NCBI GenBank assembly: GCA_950097015.1
Contig: CATNEN010000025.1
Coordinates: 558,001 to 622,000, forward strand
Reading direction: 5' to 3'
Source: Macrostomum hystrix
Lineage: Eukaryota > Platyhelminthes > Macrostomidae
Length of the DNA stretch: 64,000 nucleotides
The notes under the pieces were generated by a model, which saw nothing but the letters and a program-made list of their open reading frames with translations, ran no database searches and had not been told where the DNA came from. Shown piece after piece: positions 46,805-57,869 of this stretch (positions are counted from its first letter, which is position 1; every line of letters begins with the position of its first letter). The position numbers and the translations under genes are program-made.

Positions 46805-48265
46805 ATCAGTCTCCTAAACAACATTTTCTGGCTCTGCGTTTTTTATTTTAATCAGCACGTTATTCATTAAAATAATGCATTATTGTATAGTAAGCAACAG
46901 ATTACGATTTTGCAAATAAACTAAGATATTTATTTTATTTTGCAGCACTAAATTGCTGCAGCTTTAAGCGAAGTAGGAGAAGTGGTAATGGTCGCTAGTT
47001 TAATAATCGTACTCGAACATAGTTTTGTATAAATATAGCAAAATACTTGTGCAGGACAATAAAAGAAATATATTTGCTTCTAATTTTTAGTCAAGCTTAT
47101 GCAATCTAGGCTAAATATTTCGTTTTGTATAATGTATTTTGTTTATCTCCTGCTTGCATTGCTAGATACGCCGCGTAAGTTTAACTATATAAAAAGATTT
47201 TTTATTAAAATATTTCTGACAGTTTGCATCAAGGCCGACAATGAAGAAAGCTGACTAAGCTTAAATAAAATATACTCTACTTAAAAATGTTTATGACATG
47301 AGTACAATAGTATGAGGAAGTACTACTTATGTACTTGTCTACTTATGTCAATTGTTCGACGAATTTCGATCGTAACGCACATTTTTCAGTAAAAGTATGT
47401 TGGTTGACAAAGCTAAAGTTTTTGTAATGAATTTTGTTGTTTGCTAGCAAGCTAAGCGTCTTGAGAATGTCTTTCAGGACAATATATTATTTATATATTA
47501 TTGAAATATTATCGATGTGCAATATTATTGACAAACAAAACTTTCATTTCGTCTATTTAAAAAGTTTTTTAATTATGTCGTGTGAATCTATTGACAATAT
47601 TTTTTTACTTGCTTGATCATTCTAGATAGTCTAAAATCCAAGACATCTAGTACTACTACTGTTATAGTAAACTATAACACAATTGTTTTGGACAATAATG
47701 CTTTATAAAGACAACTTTTAAATATAATATTCGAAGAATTTTATTTTAAGAGCTCTATTCTAATAATATTCGGCGCAGCATATTTTGGTTCGGAGTGAAA
47801 AAATAATTTTGTTCAAGTCAGAGTAGAAAAGCAAGTCAGACATACAACAAGAAATTAAAATATAGAGCCTCGATTAACATTTGTTTTAAAAATAAATAGC
47901 TTATTATTTAAGGATATTATTATTATTACTTGTAATAATCTAATGAGTTATTGCACTAGTCTTTTTTGACAGGAGTTTGCTAGGCTTAAGAGAATGAGTA
48001 ACAAATAAGTACAAAATGCGCCCTTAGTTTATATATTTAAGGCTGGGTTTTAACTCTGTTTTATCTATTTTGCTACTGGATACAATCGAATGTATGCAAA
48101 AAACTATATGTCCATAACATATATTTTGCATTTTGTGTACAATACTGCATATATTCTTTTGAAATCGATCAATGAATATATGTGAATTTCTGTCAAAACA
48201 AAAGTTGAACGCTAGTTCCTACTTCATAAGTACTTTTGATTCTTTATTAAAAAATCCCGCAGACC
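46805..48265. other. AT-rich intergenic region
   Basis: No gene, RNA or tandem array seen. Probably holds the RPB12 3' end and the CFAP157 upstream region. Confidence 0.5.
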
Positions 48266-48280
48266 CAGTAAGCCCCGACA

Positions 48281-51200
48281 ATGGTAAAGAAAAAGAAGGG
48301 CGGCGGCAAGAAGTCCAAGAAGTCGTCGCGCGCGCAGTCTGGCGCCGCCGGTTCGGCTGGGGCTGGCGCCAAAACAGCCCCTGTGCTGCCAGATAAGCGC
48401 GATCAGGAGGCCAAGCTGCGTCAGCTGAAGGATCTTCAAAGGCGAGTCAGTGGACTGCAGAAGCGATGCGATGAGCTGGAGCTACTGAACGATCAGCTGA
48501 AGAGCAAACGCGTCACGGTCTCTGGCGACATGGAGGAGATTACCGACTACCTGCGCGGCCGGGTCAGCGAGAAGACCAACACCTGCGCCGAGCTGCAGGA
48601 TGATCTGCGCTCTCTACAGGAGGCCTACGAGAAGGATCAGAAGTCATACGAGGAGAAAATGGAGAAGCAGAAGAAGGAGTTCCACGACACCAAGGAGCAG
48701 CTGGAGCAGGACGGCTTCACACTGCGTGAGTCTGAGTCTGCGTGAGAAGTGTTCAAATCATTTCTGATCCTACTTAACCTTGATAAAACCCATCAAACAG
48801 AGAGCAAGCTAACCACGCTGGACGAGTACCGCATCCAGAAGGAGGAGATGAACGAGAAATTCCAAGAGATGGACGAAAAGATGAAGCGGCAGCACGAGAT
48901 CCACAAGGAGGAGATCTACCTGCTGGAGCGCGAGACAGTCGTCCAGAAGGACTCCCTGCGCAAGGAGATGATCGAGAAGGTGAACGACGTGGCTGGCGAG
49001 TTTCGCAAAGTGTCCAATAGGCAGATGGCGGAGACAACGCGCAAGACCATCGAGGAGAACGCGGCCCTGAACCGGCAGCTGGGCGTACTCAGCGAGAAGA
49101 TCACCCGCCTCATCGAGGAGAACGACAGTGTCAAGGCCAAGGAGAAGGAGCAACAGCGCGAGATCGAGGTTCTGGAGGCCATCGAAAAAGAGATGTTAGC
49201 CAAGACGGCCAGTTCGTTAAAGGTAAATTCCAATTGAAATTCAAGCTTTGGTATAAGAAAGTTTCATTAAAAAGACGCAAAGCTATTTGTATTTTCTTAA
49301 AACTAAAAAACATCAACAAGATTGCAATAAACTAGCGACTTGGCAACTTAAACAAAAACGAACTTTGAGTAAAACAGTTTGAAATAAAAAGCTACACTGG
49401 GAATGAAATTACGAGTACTATTTTGCATATTCAGTGCGGAAGAGGTTAGCGTGTGCTAGGGGTGAGAAAATAAAACTGGACTGGCCAATCAGATCAGACA
49501 TAGAGTGAATTCGGCGTGGGGTGGGTGTGCGCACATTAGATAGAAAGTAAATGACACAGAAAAAAGTTATAAAACAAATCGCTCAATTAAATGAAGCATA
49601 TACTGTATAACCGCACTCGCTGTACTGTACTTAGTTTTCGTACATTTGCAAATGCGCGGTAATGTGATCGATAAGTAGAGCTTTGTACTTTCAGTTCCTA
49701 GTTCTTATTCTCCTTAGCTTCGCCGCTTGCTCCATCCGGCATCAGTGCCTTAACCAGCTCCTGATTGGCTGAGCCCAGCTCCTGCTGGCTGAAGTTGAAC
49801 AGCGGCGGCAGCTCGCTGGACGACCATTTGCGTCGTAGCTCGTCAAAGAACGGGTGGGCCAGCGCGCAAAGGGGAGGCAGCCTGGCGGCGGGCTGGTAGG
49901 CCAGCAGGCGGCACAGCAGGTCCAGCAGCTCCGGCGGGGTGCCAGCAGGGAAGCTCAACTGGGGAAGCGGCGCCACTTGGGGATAGTTGAATTTCTCATA
50001 GATCGGATTCATGGCCTGCAGATCGCGCTTGGACGGGGTGCCCAGTACGCGGATGATGGCCACCAGCTGGTCCAGCGAGTTGCTGGCCATGAACAGGCAG
50101 TAGCCGATGCACAGCTCGGCCAAGACGCAGCCGGCAGACCACAGGTCGATAGCGCAGGTGTAGCTGGTGGAGCCGAACAGAAGCTCTGGAGCGCGGTAGT
50201 ATCTCGAGCTGATGTAGGCCACGCCGCTGACACCGCTGCCGCCGCCACCGGCGCCGTTCTCGGAGCTTCCGGAAGCTTCTCCCGGCAGTGGCAGCTCTTT
50301 GGCGGAGCCGAAATCGCACAGTCGCAGCTGACAGTTGGACTCGTTCACCAGGATGTTGGGACTCTTGATGTCTCTGTTTAGAGTGAAGGCATTTAGTCTG
50401 GCATGACAGCACATGATTGAAGTAATCAAGCAACTAACAGGATCTCCTGATCTCCCACTTGGTCGGCTTGCTGAACAGTCGAAAGACCACGCTATTTTTC
50501 CCCTGGGGAAAGGCAATTTAAATAACCCCCCTACCTAACCCTAACCCTAACCCTAACCCCCCTTTAGTGGGTATTTAAAACACTGCTCCCGACTGCTCCC
50601 AAACCGAATGACCGATTTTCGAGAAAGTCCACCATTTGGATCAAAATTTTCCGCCATTTGCGATAAACTAACTTTCAAAGCAGTTTGAGTCAGCGTCGTC
50701 GAGATATTCAGCGAATCTTGTCAAAGACCCTCGTGATAAGGACAAATAACATTGCTCTCTATAAACCTCTATGGCGTATCCATATTAGTAAAATATGTAA
50801 TTAAAATTGAATCAATCCAAAATGTTTACAGGATGAAATTTTGTGAGCAGAAAATTTTTGCCTATATCATAAACCCCGACGATAATCGTTGAATATCTCG
50901 ACGATGCCAATGTTACAGAATGTTACAATGTTACGGAGACACAGAAAAATGTGGGCATTTGAAATACCTTCGTGGTCTTTCTACCTGTGGCAGATGCGGT
51001 GCGAGTGCATGAAGTTGATGGCGCGCAGAAGCTGGTAGGTAAATATCTTTACTCGCAGAATGGAAGGCAGAATGCCTGCCTTGCGGTGCCTGGCCAGCAG
51101 ATCCAACAGGCTCTCCGGTAATATTTCGGTCACCAGGTGCAGGTAGATCTCACCCGGCTGTCGGCTACCGTGACAGAAGTAGTGGTACCTAAGGCGGACC

Positions 51201-53751
51201 AGGTTCTCGTGGGCGCCCAGCGAGTAGAGGGTGCTCAATTCGCGGTTCTTGTAACGCGGATCCTGCAGCACCCGCTTGATGGCAACGTGTTCGCCAGTGT
51301 CCTTAAGGCGGCCTCGATAAACTGAGCCGAACGTGCCCGAGCCGATGGGACCCTGGGATGCAAAGAAACAGATGGGAAAATAGGGGATGTCTACGCAGAT
51401 CCCAACCAAGGCCTGTTCTAACCTGAAAGACGGTCAGTTCAATCTGCTGAAAACTGCTCCGTTTGATAGCCTCAAAGGCAGGACAAGCCAGCACTGACAC
51501 GCGCAGCGGCTTCAGCTGACGACCATCTTTGCCACCGGTGGCATTGCTGCGGTTCTTGTCTCCGTAGTCTAGATCGGCTGCGCTGCCGCTGTTGCGACTA
51601 ATTACCGACATGGTTCCTGTATCGCGATCCGCCAACCAACTGACTCTCCTTATCTAATCAGTCCATGCGAATTTCATCTAGACTTATAAGGACTACTGTC
51701 GTGTTTTTTTAGGGGTGGAGCTCGTGGGGGGCAGAGGTTTTGGACACCTGCACTCTTCAGTCGGTGCACATTAGTCAGTATGTACAAACTTTTCTACCAC
51801 CTGCGACAACACTCCCTCCAGCTAATAATGTAGGCTGGTCCTTCGATTGGAGGAGCTGAAACGTATTTGAAAGACTCGTTTTTGGTGTACATCTTTGTGT
51901 TGCTTAAATGAATGGTCATAAAAAAGAATGTACAATCGTGTGCTTTGGCATCGTTTGATGCTAGTGTCAACAAGCATTTACCATCTAGATCTGGCACTAG
52001 CACCGAACCAATGCCCCCTTTAGCAGCGAACCAATGCCCCCTTTAGCAGCGAACCAATGCCCCCTTTAGCAGCGAACCAATGCCCCCTTTAGCAGCGAAC
52101 CAATGCCCCCTTTAGCAGCGAACCAATGCCCCCTTTAGCAGCGAACCAATGCCCCCTTTAGCAGCGAACCAATGCCCCCTTTAGCAGCGAACCAATGCCC
52201 CCTTTAGCAGCGAACCAATGCCCCCTTTAGCAGAGAACCAATGCCCCCTTTAGCAGAGAACCAATGCCCCCTTTAGCAGAGAACCCATGTCCCCTTTAGC
52301 AGCGAACCAATGCCCCCTTTAGCAGAGAACCCATGTCCCCTTTAGCAGAGAACCAAAGATCCCCTTTAAGTCACAACATTGGGATTCTGAAAGATTCTAG
52401 CCGCAGCTTATGGATCCGGGAAGATTCATGGAAATATTTTTTTATTTAAATTTTATAGGCAGGCCTAGCCGTTTTTGCTAGCAGTCATGACGCAATCATT
52501 AATGGAGTAGGCATTCAGGCAGCAAATACTTAAGTATTGCTTGACTTCGCATTGAAAGCATTCGGAGAACTCGGCCTTTTTATATTTGATCCATTTAGAA
52601 AAAAGCAATATCTTAGAAAAATCACGAGTACATGCAACGGCGCGCCATCCATGCGCACCCATCACAACAAAACCACCGAAAATCGGTTCAGCCATTCAGC
52701 AGTTATATCGAATTTCGTATAGGTAGGTAGGCAGGTAGGTAGGTAGGTAGTTGTCAGTTAAAGTATATTGGAATAAAGCTGGCGTGGAATAAAGCAGTTC
52801 TGTGCGGCAATTCTGTGGGGTTTGGATGCTGCCGATATGTTTGGAAAAAATAAATTCCATTGCTGACACGCGGCTGTCAACCGGTGTCCGAGAGAGCCGA
52901 GAGTACAATAGGTGTGCAGTCTCCACCTGCTAGTGTGCTTGACACACAACACCTGCACTGGCCCTTGGGTCTAGTGTCAAATTATTATTATTTATATTGG
53001 AAAGGTGCTTATAACCCAGTCGCCCTGACTATCGCAGACTATCCGCGGTCTCGCCGACTCCTGCCGCGACCGCGACACCCAGCTGATCGACATGGAGGAG
53101 CGCGCCGAAGCCGCCGACTCCGTGCAGTCGGAGCGGAACCTCCTTGGCGCTCAGGCAGACTCGCAGTCCCAGGAGCTCGTCGCGATGCGCCAGGAGACCG
53201 CCAACCAGGCTGCTGAGCTCTCCCGCCTGGCGGAGGTGTCTCGACAGACGGCGCGCATTCATCGGCGATTTCAGCGGCTGCTGCGCCAATCGGAGCGCGC
53301 CGTGTCCGATGCGTTCACGACTCTGACGCCTGACGAGGAGATGACAGAGGCCGAGGCGGTAATTCTGCGGCGCAAGATGCTGGTGAGCCTGCTGGAGCTG
53401 CTGCACATGGCGGCCAGGGTCGGTCTCGGCCCGGAACCTGCCAGCCTCGGCCGAGCTGGTCGGCCAGACACAGTCGAACGGAAGCCGCGTCTCGGCGCGT
53501 CCTCCTCGTCAGCTGCGCTATCATCGGCTGGCAAGCGCGGCAGCGGAGGCCTCGTCAGCGAGCGGCTGAGCGAACTGGGCTTGGCGCCGGTTCCCGCGGG
53601 AGGCAAGCGAAGCGGCGGTGGAGGAGCTGCCGGCGTGTCGGCCCGCTCCGAGTTCATGGCGGAGAAGCTGGCCGCGCAACTGCCACCAGGAGGCCTCCTG
53701 GAGCCGCTGATTCTGCGCCGCGGCCGCCCCGTGCCGGCTGGCATCTTCTGA
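48281..53751 (+). CDS. CFAP157: Cilia- and flagella-associated protein 157, three exons
   Basis: Exons are 48281-48725, 48801-49222 and 53038-53751. The junctions (CTGC/gtgagt...aaacag/AG, TTAAAG/gtaaat...atcgcag/ACT) keep the frame and give 526 residues, close to the human 520. The N-terminus is Lys/Gly rich. Residues about 50-420 are almost all coiled coil, with TLDEYRIQKEEMNEKF, LRKEMIEKVNDVAGEF and RQMAETTRKTIEEN matching the family's best conserved stretch. Exon 3 continues the coil, then RKMLVSLLELLH and a Ser/Gly/Pro-rich tail. CFAP157 is a basal body and axoneme protein needed for sperm flagella in vertebrates. An acceptor (aaatcccgcag) lies 18 bases before the ATG; AATAAA is at 53857. 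Intron 2 (3.8 kb) encloses a GSK3-like gene on the other strand. Confidence 0.92.
49698..51611 (-). CDS. GSK3-like (shaggy) serine/threonine kinase, three exons
   Basis: Exons are 51611-51423, 51352-50985 and 50373-49698; GT-AG junctions in phases 0 and 2 close in frame for 410 residues (human GSK3B has 420). Seen: Gly loop GSGTFGSV (66-73), catalytic Lys in VAIKRVLQD, NREL with the primed-phosphate Arg, CHRDIKSPN (catalytic Asp 187), CDFGSAK (Asp 206), activation-loop YISSRYYRAPE with Tyr 239 at the usual autophosphorylation site, then IDLWSAGCVLAEL, VLGTPSKRDLQAMNP and HPFFDELR. GSK3 kinases phosphorylate primed substrates in Wnt and insulin signalling. Oddities: DIKSPN in place of DIKPQN, and about 17 extra residues (Gly/Ser rich) between GSAK and the activation-loop Tyr. 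No obvious inhibitory N-terminal Ser motif. It lies wholly inside CFAP157 intron 2, antisense. Confidence 0.93.
50495..50780 (+). repeat. Dispersed repeat family C, copy 1, in the GSK3 intron
   Basis: Matches 53955-54190: gaatgaccgattttcg, gaaagtccaccatttggatc and cgtcgagatattcagcga are shared in order. This copy has (CCCTAA)n inserted or expanded at 50534-50560 where the other has unrelated sequence. Confidence 0.85.
50534..50560. repeat. Short telomere-type repeat, TAACCC x4
   Basis: Four tandem copies of the animal telomere hexamer (TTAGGG on the minus strand) inside family C copy 1. Too short to be a chromosome end; an interstitial telomeric repeat. Confidence 0.9.
52005..52365. repeat. 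23-bp minisatellite in CFAP157 intron 2, about 15 copies
   Basis: The unit is agcgaaccaatgccccctttagc. The first copies are identical; agaga and catgtcccc variants collect at the right end. Each unit contains a CCAAT pentamer. It is about 400 bp upstream of the GSK3 ATG. Confidence 0.95.
52720..52751. repeat. GTAG microsatellite
   Basis: A run of gtag/gcag tetranucleotides, about eight copies, in CFAP157 intron 2. Confidence 0.85.
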
Positions 53752-53856
53752 TCGAGGCCACTGGAGACGGCCGAGATTGCTGAGCAGACTGTGCAGACTC
53801 CTTTGCTTTGCGGCATTGTGTTACTCATTTCAGATGTATTTTTTCTTGGATGTGCG

Positions 53857-53862
53857 AATAAA
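53857..53862 (+). terminator. Poly(A) signal of CFAP157
   Basis: AATAAA 106 bp after the stop codon on the coding strand. Confidence 0.65.
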
Positions 53863-53949
53863 CTAAATCCCTTTTATACGTTTTATCTGTTTTGCTAGTA
53901 TCACTACCGGGTGAAAACTTCTGGTTTGAATTAGCTCTGTCCGTTGACG

Positions 53950-54190
53950 GTAAACAGAACACGCTGTTTTTTTCCACTGGGGAAAGTCCACGGGGATATT
54001 TCAAATACCCACTGCATACTTCACAAAGGCTCCCAAGCTGAATGACCGATTTTCGTGAAAGTCCACCAATTGGATCTAAATTTTCTGCCATTTACGACGA
54101 ACTGACTTTCAAAGCCGTCCGACGTCAGCATCGTCGAGATATTCAGCGATTCTTCTCGAGGACCCTGGTGACAAGTACAACAAACATCAC
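53950..54190 (+). repeat. Dispersed repeat family C, copy 2
   Basis: Partner of 50495-50780. It starts with a perfect-looking ttccactggggaaa and ends near catcactttg. No coding frame; probably a non-autonomous element. Confidence 0.85.
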
Positions 54191-54449
54191 TTTGTTAAAT
54201 TTTAACTAACCGTTTGCTATCACCGCCTGCCTGTGTTAATAAACTGTCCTCACTACAACTTGAGCCCTGCACACAGCTCTGCTCTGTGCGCCTGATATAA
54301 AAAATATCTGTTTTGTTAAATATCCAAAAGCACGAGGCTGTGTTATGAGTATTTTCATTTTGGTAATGAATTTCAGTTGCACGCCAATGTGTTTGACATT
54401 CAGACGCCAGCGAGAAGGAAGTCAAAAACGAGAAGCTAATAATAGGAAA

Positions 54450-55544
54450 CTACTCATTGCCATCGAAAAAATTAGTGTTAATCAAATAGTGCTCGTAGCA
54501 GCAGGCGCGCTCAACTCCTGAGCGTCCTTCGGAGAACATAGAGTGCGGATTCCTGTGCCAGTTCCATGCTCGGTAACCCAGCTGGAACAGGCTTCGCCAG
54601 GTGCTAATGAACTGTGAGTAGTCGGACTCTCTGCCCTGCACCAGCCCGGTGTGCGACTCGAACAGCAGCTGCTTCACCCGGCTCAGACAGCCGTCCGCGA
54701 TGGCTCTGCCCAGACTGTCCCACTCCCAGTACTCAATGTCCATTTTCACAATGTCCACCGTTTTATTTCCGTAGCCGAGGTCTTCTAGCAGGCCGCACAA
54801 AGTCCGCATCTTCCAACCGTTCGGCTGCTCGCCGTCCCTCCCTGACAGGCCGGTCCGGTGGAACCAGGAGGTTTGTTTCCGCTGATGATCCGACAGCTCC
54901 ATGCTCGGGTCGAACATGTGCACCCTGCAGCCGAACTGCTCAGCCAGTGTATCGTCGTAGCTCCACACATTGTTTATGCCGAAAGAGAAGGCCACGCACG
55001 GTCTGGATTGGGTCATGTCGAACGGCTCGCTGATGCAGACGTCCCAGCCGCCGTCGCTTGAGTCTCCAATGCGGACACTCTTTGGACACGCGATGTGCTG
55101 CTGCTCAGCGAGGCTAAAGTACAGGTTCTCAAGCTCGACATCCGACAAGCTGCTCAGATTTGTCCTGTAGAGCTTCTCGATGTTTACTGACTCGTATGTT
55201 ATTGGAAAGTTACTCTGGCTGGTACTTGCGCCAGGTTTCGACGATACGGACTCTGCAAGTACTGCGGGATGTTTAATTGGCTTCTTGAAGTGATTATACG
55301 GCAAGGAAGCAGCAGGTGCTTGTCCGTGCGAGTTCTCGATGCGACTACCTGGTATTGGCGCCCTCAACGCGAAGCTAGAATGAGCGGCTTTTGTTAGCCA
55401 GCGCCCGAGTAAATCTTCAGTTGGTAGCAGACTCTGCTGTGCAAGTTTTTCTGTCTTCTTCCTGTCATTTCGCTGCATGACTGCCGTAACAAACAGCAGC
55501 GCAGCCAGGGCTCCGACCGCGAACAGAACTCGGTAGCGGTGCAT
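54450..55544 (-). CDS. METTL24-like methyltransferase with an N-terminal membrane anchor
   Basis: A 364-residue intronless frame from the ATG at 55544. Residues about 5-22 (VLFAVGALAALLFVTAV) form a signal anchor right after MHRYR, typical of Golgi/ER type II proteins. A Ser/Pro-rich stem follows, then the domain from about residue 130: HIACPKSVRIGD, RPCVAFSFGINNVWSYDD, GCRVHMFDPSM, VDIVKMDIEYWEWDSL and GYRAWNWHRNP. The Gly-poor FSFGI turn, acidic FDPS and MDIEYWEW order is that of the METTL24 (Methyltransf_22) family, whose substrate is not known. A longer start at 55691 (413 residues) is in frame, but would put 49 polar residues before the anchor. A 24-bp array starts 220 bp upstream. Confidence 0.85.
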   Translation of the reverse strand: MHRYRVLFAVGALAALLFVTAVMQRNDRKKTEKLAQQSLLPTEDLLGRWLTKAAHSSFALRAPIPGSRIENSHGQAPAASLPYNHFKKPIKHPAVLAESVSSKPGASTSQSNFPITYESVNIEKLYRTNLSSLSDVELENLYFSLAEQQHIACPKSVRIGDSSDGGWDVCISEPFDMTQSRPCVAFSFGINNVWSYDDTLAEQFGCRVHMFDPSMELSDHQRKQTSWFHRTGLSGRDGEQPNGWKMRTLCGLLEDLGYGNKTVDIVKMDIEYWEWDSLGRAIADGCLSRVKQLLFESHTGLVQGRESDYSQFISTWRSLFQLGYRAWNWHRNPHSMFSEGRSGVERACCYEHYLINTNFFDGNE

Positions 55545-55764
55545 TAAAGCAAATGGAGGCAAAAAGGAATTGTCTTCTGCTAGGCCTCCGAATCTAAGTC
55601 GACCGTTGACTGAGTCAATTATGAACGAGGAGACCCGTGCTTGGGTGAGCCGACCAACCAAACTCTCAACTTTCTTTCGACCAATCCTCATGAGATCAAG
55701 TGCTTTTTACTCCAGAAACAGAACACACGGAAGCTTGCTTAGAACTAGCAAAAAACTATTCCAA

Positions 55765-56158
55765 GGATAATTCCTGCTACGATTCCACAAAAAAGTCCAG
55801 CTACAATTCCACCAATAACTCCAGCTACGATTCCACCAATAACTCCAGCTACGATTCCACCAATAACTCCAGCTCTGATTCCACCGATAACTTCAGCTAT
55901 GATTCCACCAATAACTCCAGCTCCGATTCCACCAATAACTCCAGCTATGATTCCACCAATAACTCCAGCTCCGATTCCACCAATAACTCCAGCTCCGATT
56001 CCACCAATAACTCCAGCTCCGATTCCACCAATAACTTCAGCTATGATTCCACCGATAACTCCAGCTCCGATTCCACCAATAACTCCAGCTCTGATTCCAC
56101 CGATAACTCCAGCTCTGATTCCACCAATAACTCCAGCTCTGATTCCACCAATAACTAA
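55765..56158. repeat. 24-bp minisatellite, about 16 copies
   Basis: The unit is gattccaccaataactccagc then tccg (ctac, ctat, ctct variants). The 24-bp unit leaves frames open on both strands; not genes. Confidence 0.95.
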
Positions 56159-56159
56159 T

Positions 56160-56610
56160 GCAACTACTTCAACTACATTCCTTCTGTAACCAGTTGTGGT
56201 TTCAGAAGAATTTATTACGTACATCAGCTACGCTGCTTGGATATATAACAAGAAGCAAAAAATCCACAGAAAAGTTAACCAAGGTTTGCCAGAGTTTCTA
56301 GGGCCTATTGAGTCCTACTGCTCGTTGTGCTCAAACTGATAGCGATATTGAATTCTGTTTGCCAATAAATAAATAGAATTTAATGGACTGGTAAAGGAGT
56401 TCTCTGTTTAAAAAATTTGCCTATCAACCAAAACAGGACTCTCTTATGGCGAACCGACTGCACACAGCTGATCCGAATCCATTAGCTTGGCTAGAAGGCA
56501 ACTGAGCAAGCAAACTGACCCGCTCTACAACAATTAGAAAGCGATATGCAGCTGTTTAGCTGAATTTTAAGCTTTTTAGTCAATTTATACACTTCAGTAA
56601 AACTAATTCA
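56160..56610. other. Spacer between two arrays
   Basis: No gene recognised. Confidence 0.5.
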
Positions 56611-56614
56611 GGCA

Positions 56615-57865
56615 TACTTCGACTCTTGCTGTGGTTCCTGCTACGATTCTTGCTGTGGTTCCTGCTGCGATTCTTGCTGTGGTTCCTGCTACGATTCTTG
56701 CTGTGGTTCCTGCTGCGATTCTAACTGTGGTTCCTGCTGCGATTCTAACTGTGGTTCCTGCTGCGATTCTAACTGTGGTTCCTGTTGCGATTCTAACTGT
56801 GGTTCCTGCTGCGATTCTAGCTGTAGTTCCTGCTACGATTCTAGCCGTGGTTCTTGCTGCGATTCTAGCTGTAGTTCCTGCTGCGATTCTAGCTGTAGTT
56901 CCTGCTGTGATTCTAGCTGTGGTTCCTGCTACGATTCTAGCTGTAGTTCCTGCTGCGATTCTTGCTGTGGTTCCTGCTACGATTCTAGCTGTGGTTCCTG
57001 CTACGATTCTAGCTGTAGTTCCTGCTGCGATTCTAGCCGTGGTTCTTGCTGCGATTCTAGCCGTGGTTCTTGCTGCGATTCTAGCTGTGGTTCCTGCTAC
57101 GATTCTTGCTGTAGTTCCTGCTGTGATTCTAGCTGTGGTTCCTGCTACGATTCTAGCTGTGGTTCCTGCTGCGATTCTAGCTGTAGTTCCTGCTGCGATT
57201 CTAGCCGTGGTTCTTGCTGCGATTCTAGCTGTGGTTCCTGCTGCGATTCTAGCTGTGGTTCCTGCTGTGATTCTAGCTGTAGTTCCTGCTGTGATTCTAG
57301 CTGTAGTTCCTGCTGCGATTCTAGCTGTGGTTCCTGCTGCGATTCTAGCTGTGGTTCCTGCTACGATTCTAGCCGTGGTTCCTGCTGCGATTCTTGCTGT
57401 GGTTCCTGCTACGATTCTAGCTGTGGTTCCTGCTACGATTCTAGCTGTAGTTCCTGCTGCGATTCTAGCCGTGGTTCTTGCTGCGATTCTAGCCGTGGTT
57501 CTTGCTGCGATTCTAGCTGTGGTTCCTGCTACGATTCTTGCTGTAGTTCCTGCTGTGATTCTAGCTGTGGTTCCTGCTACGATTCTAGCTGTGGTTCCTG
57601 CTGCGATTCTAGCTGTAGTTCCTGCTGCGATTCTAGCCGTGGTTCTTGCTGCGATTCTAGCTGTGGTTCCTGCTGCGATTCTAGCTGTGGTTCCTGCTGT
57701 GATTCTAGCTGTAGTTCCTGCTGTGATTCTAGCTGTAGTTCCTGCTGCGATTCTAGCTGTGGTTCCTGCTGCGATTCTAGCTGTGGTTCCTGCTACGATT
57801 CTAGCCGTGGTTCCTGCTGCGATTCTAGCCGTGGTTCCTGCTGCGATTCTAGCTGTGGTTCCTAG
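56615..57865. repeat. 24-bp minisatellite with a 432-bp higher-order unit
   Basis: The unit is ctgtggttcctgctacgatt then ctag, about 52 copies. The order of variant units repeats exactly every 18 units: the paired ccgtggttcttgctgc units occur at 57036 and again at 57468, and the whole block from about 56850 to 57280 matches 57282 to 57712. Both strands stay open for more than 420 codons (TTARIAAG or AVVPAAIL repeats) because 24 is a multiple of three; not a gene on present evidence. Confidence 0.96.
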
Positions 57866-57869
57866 AAAA

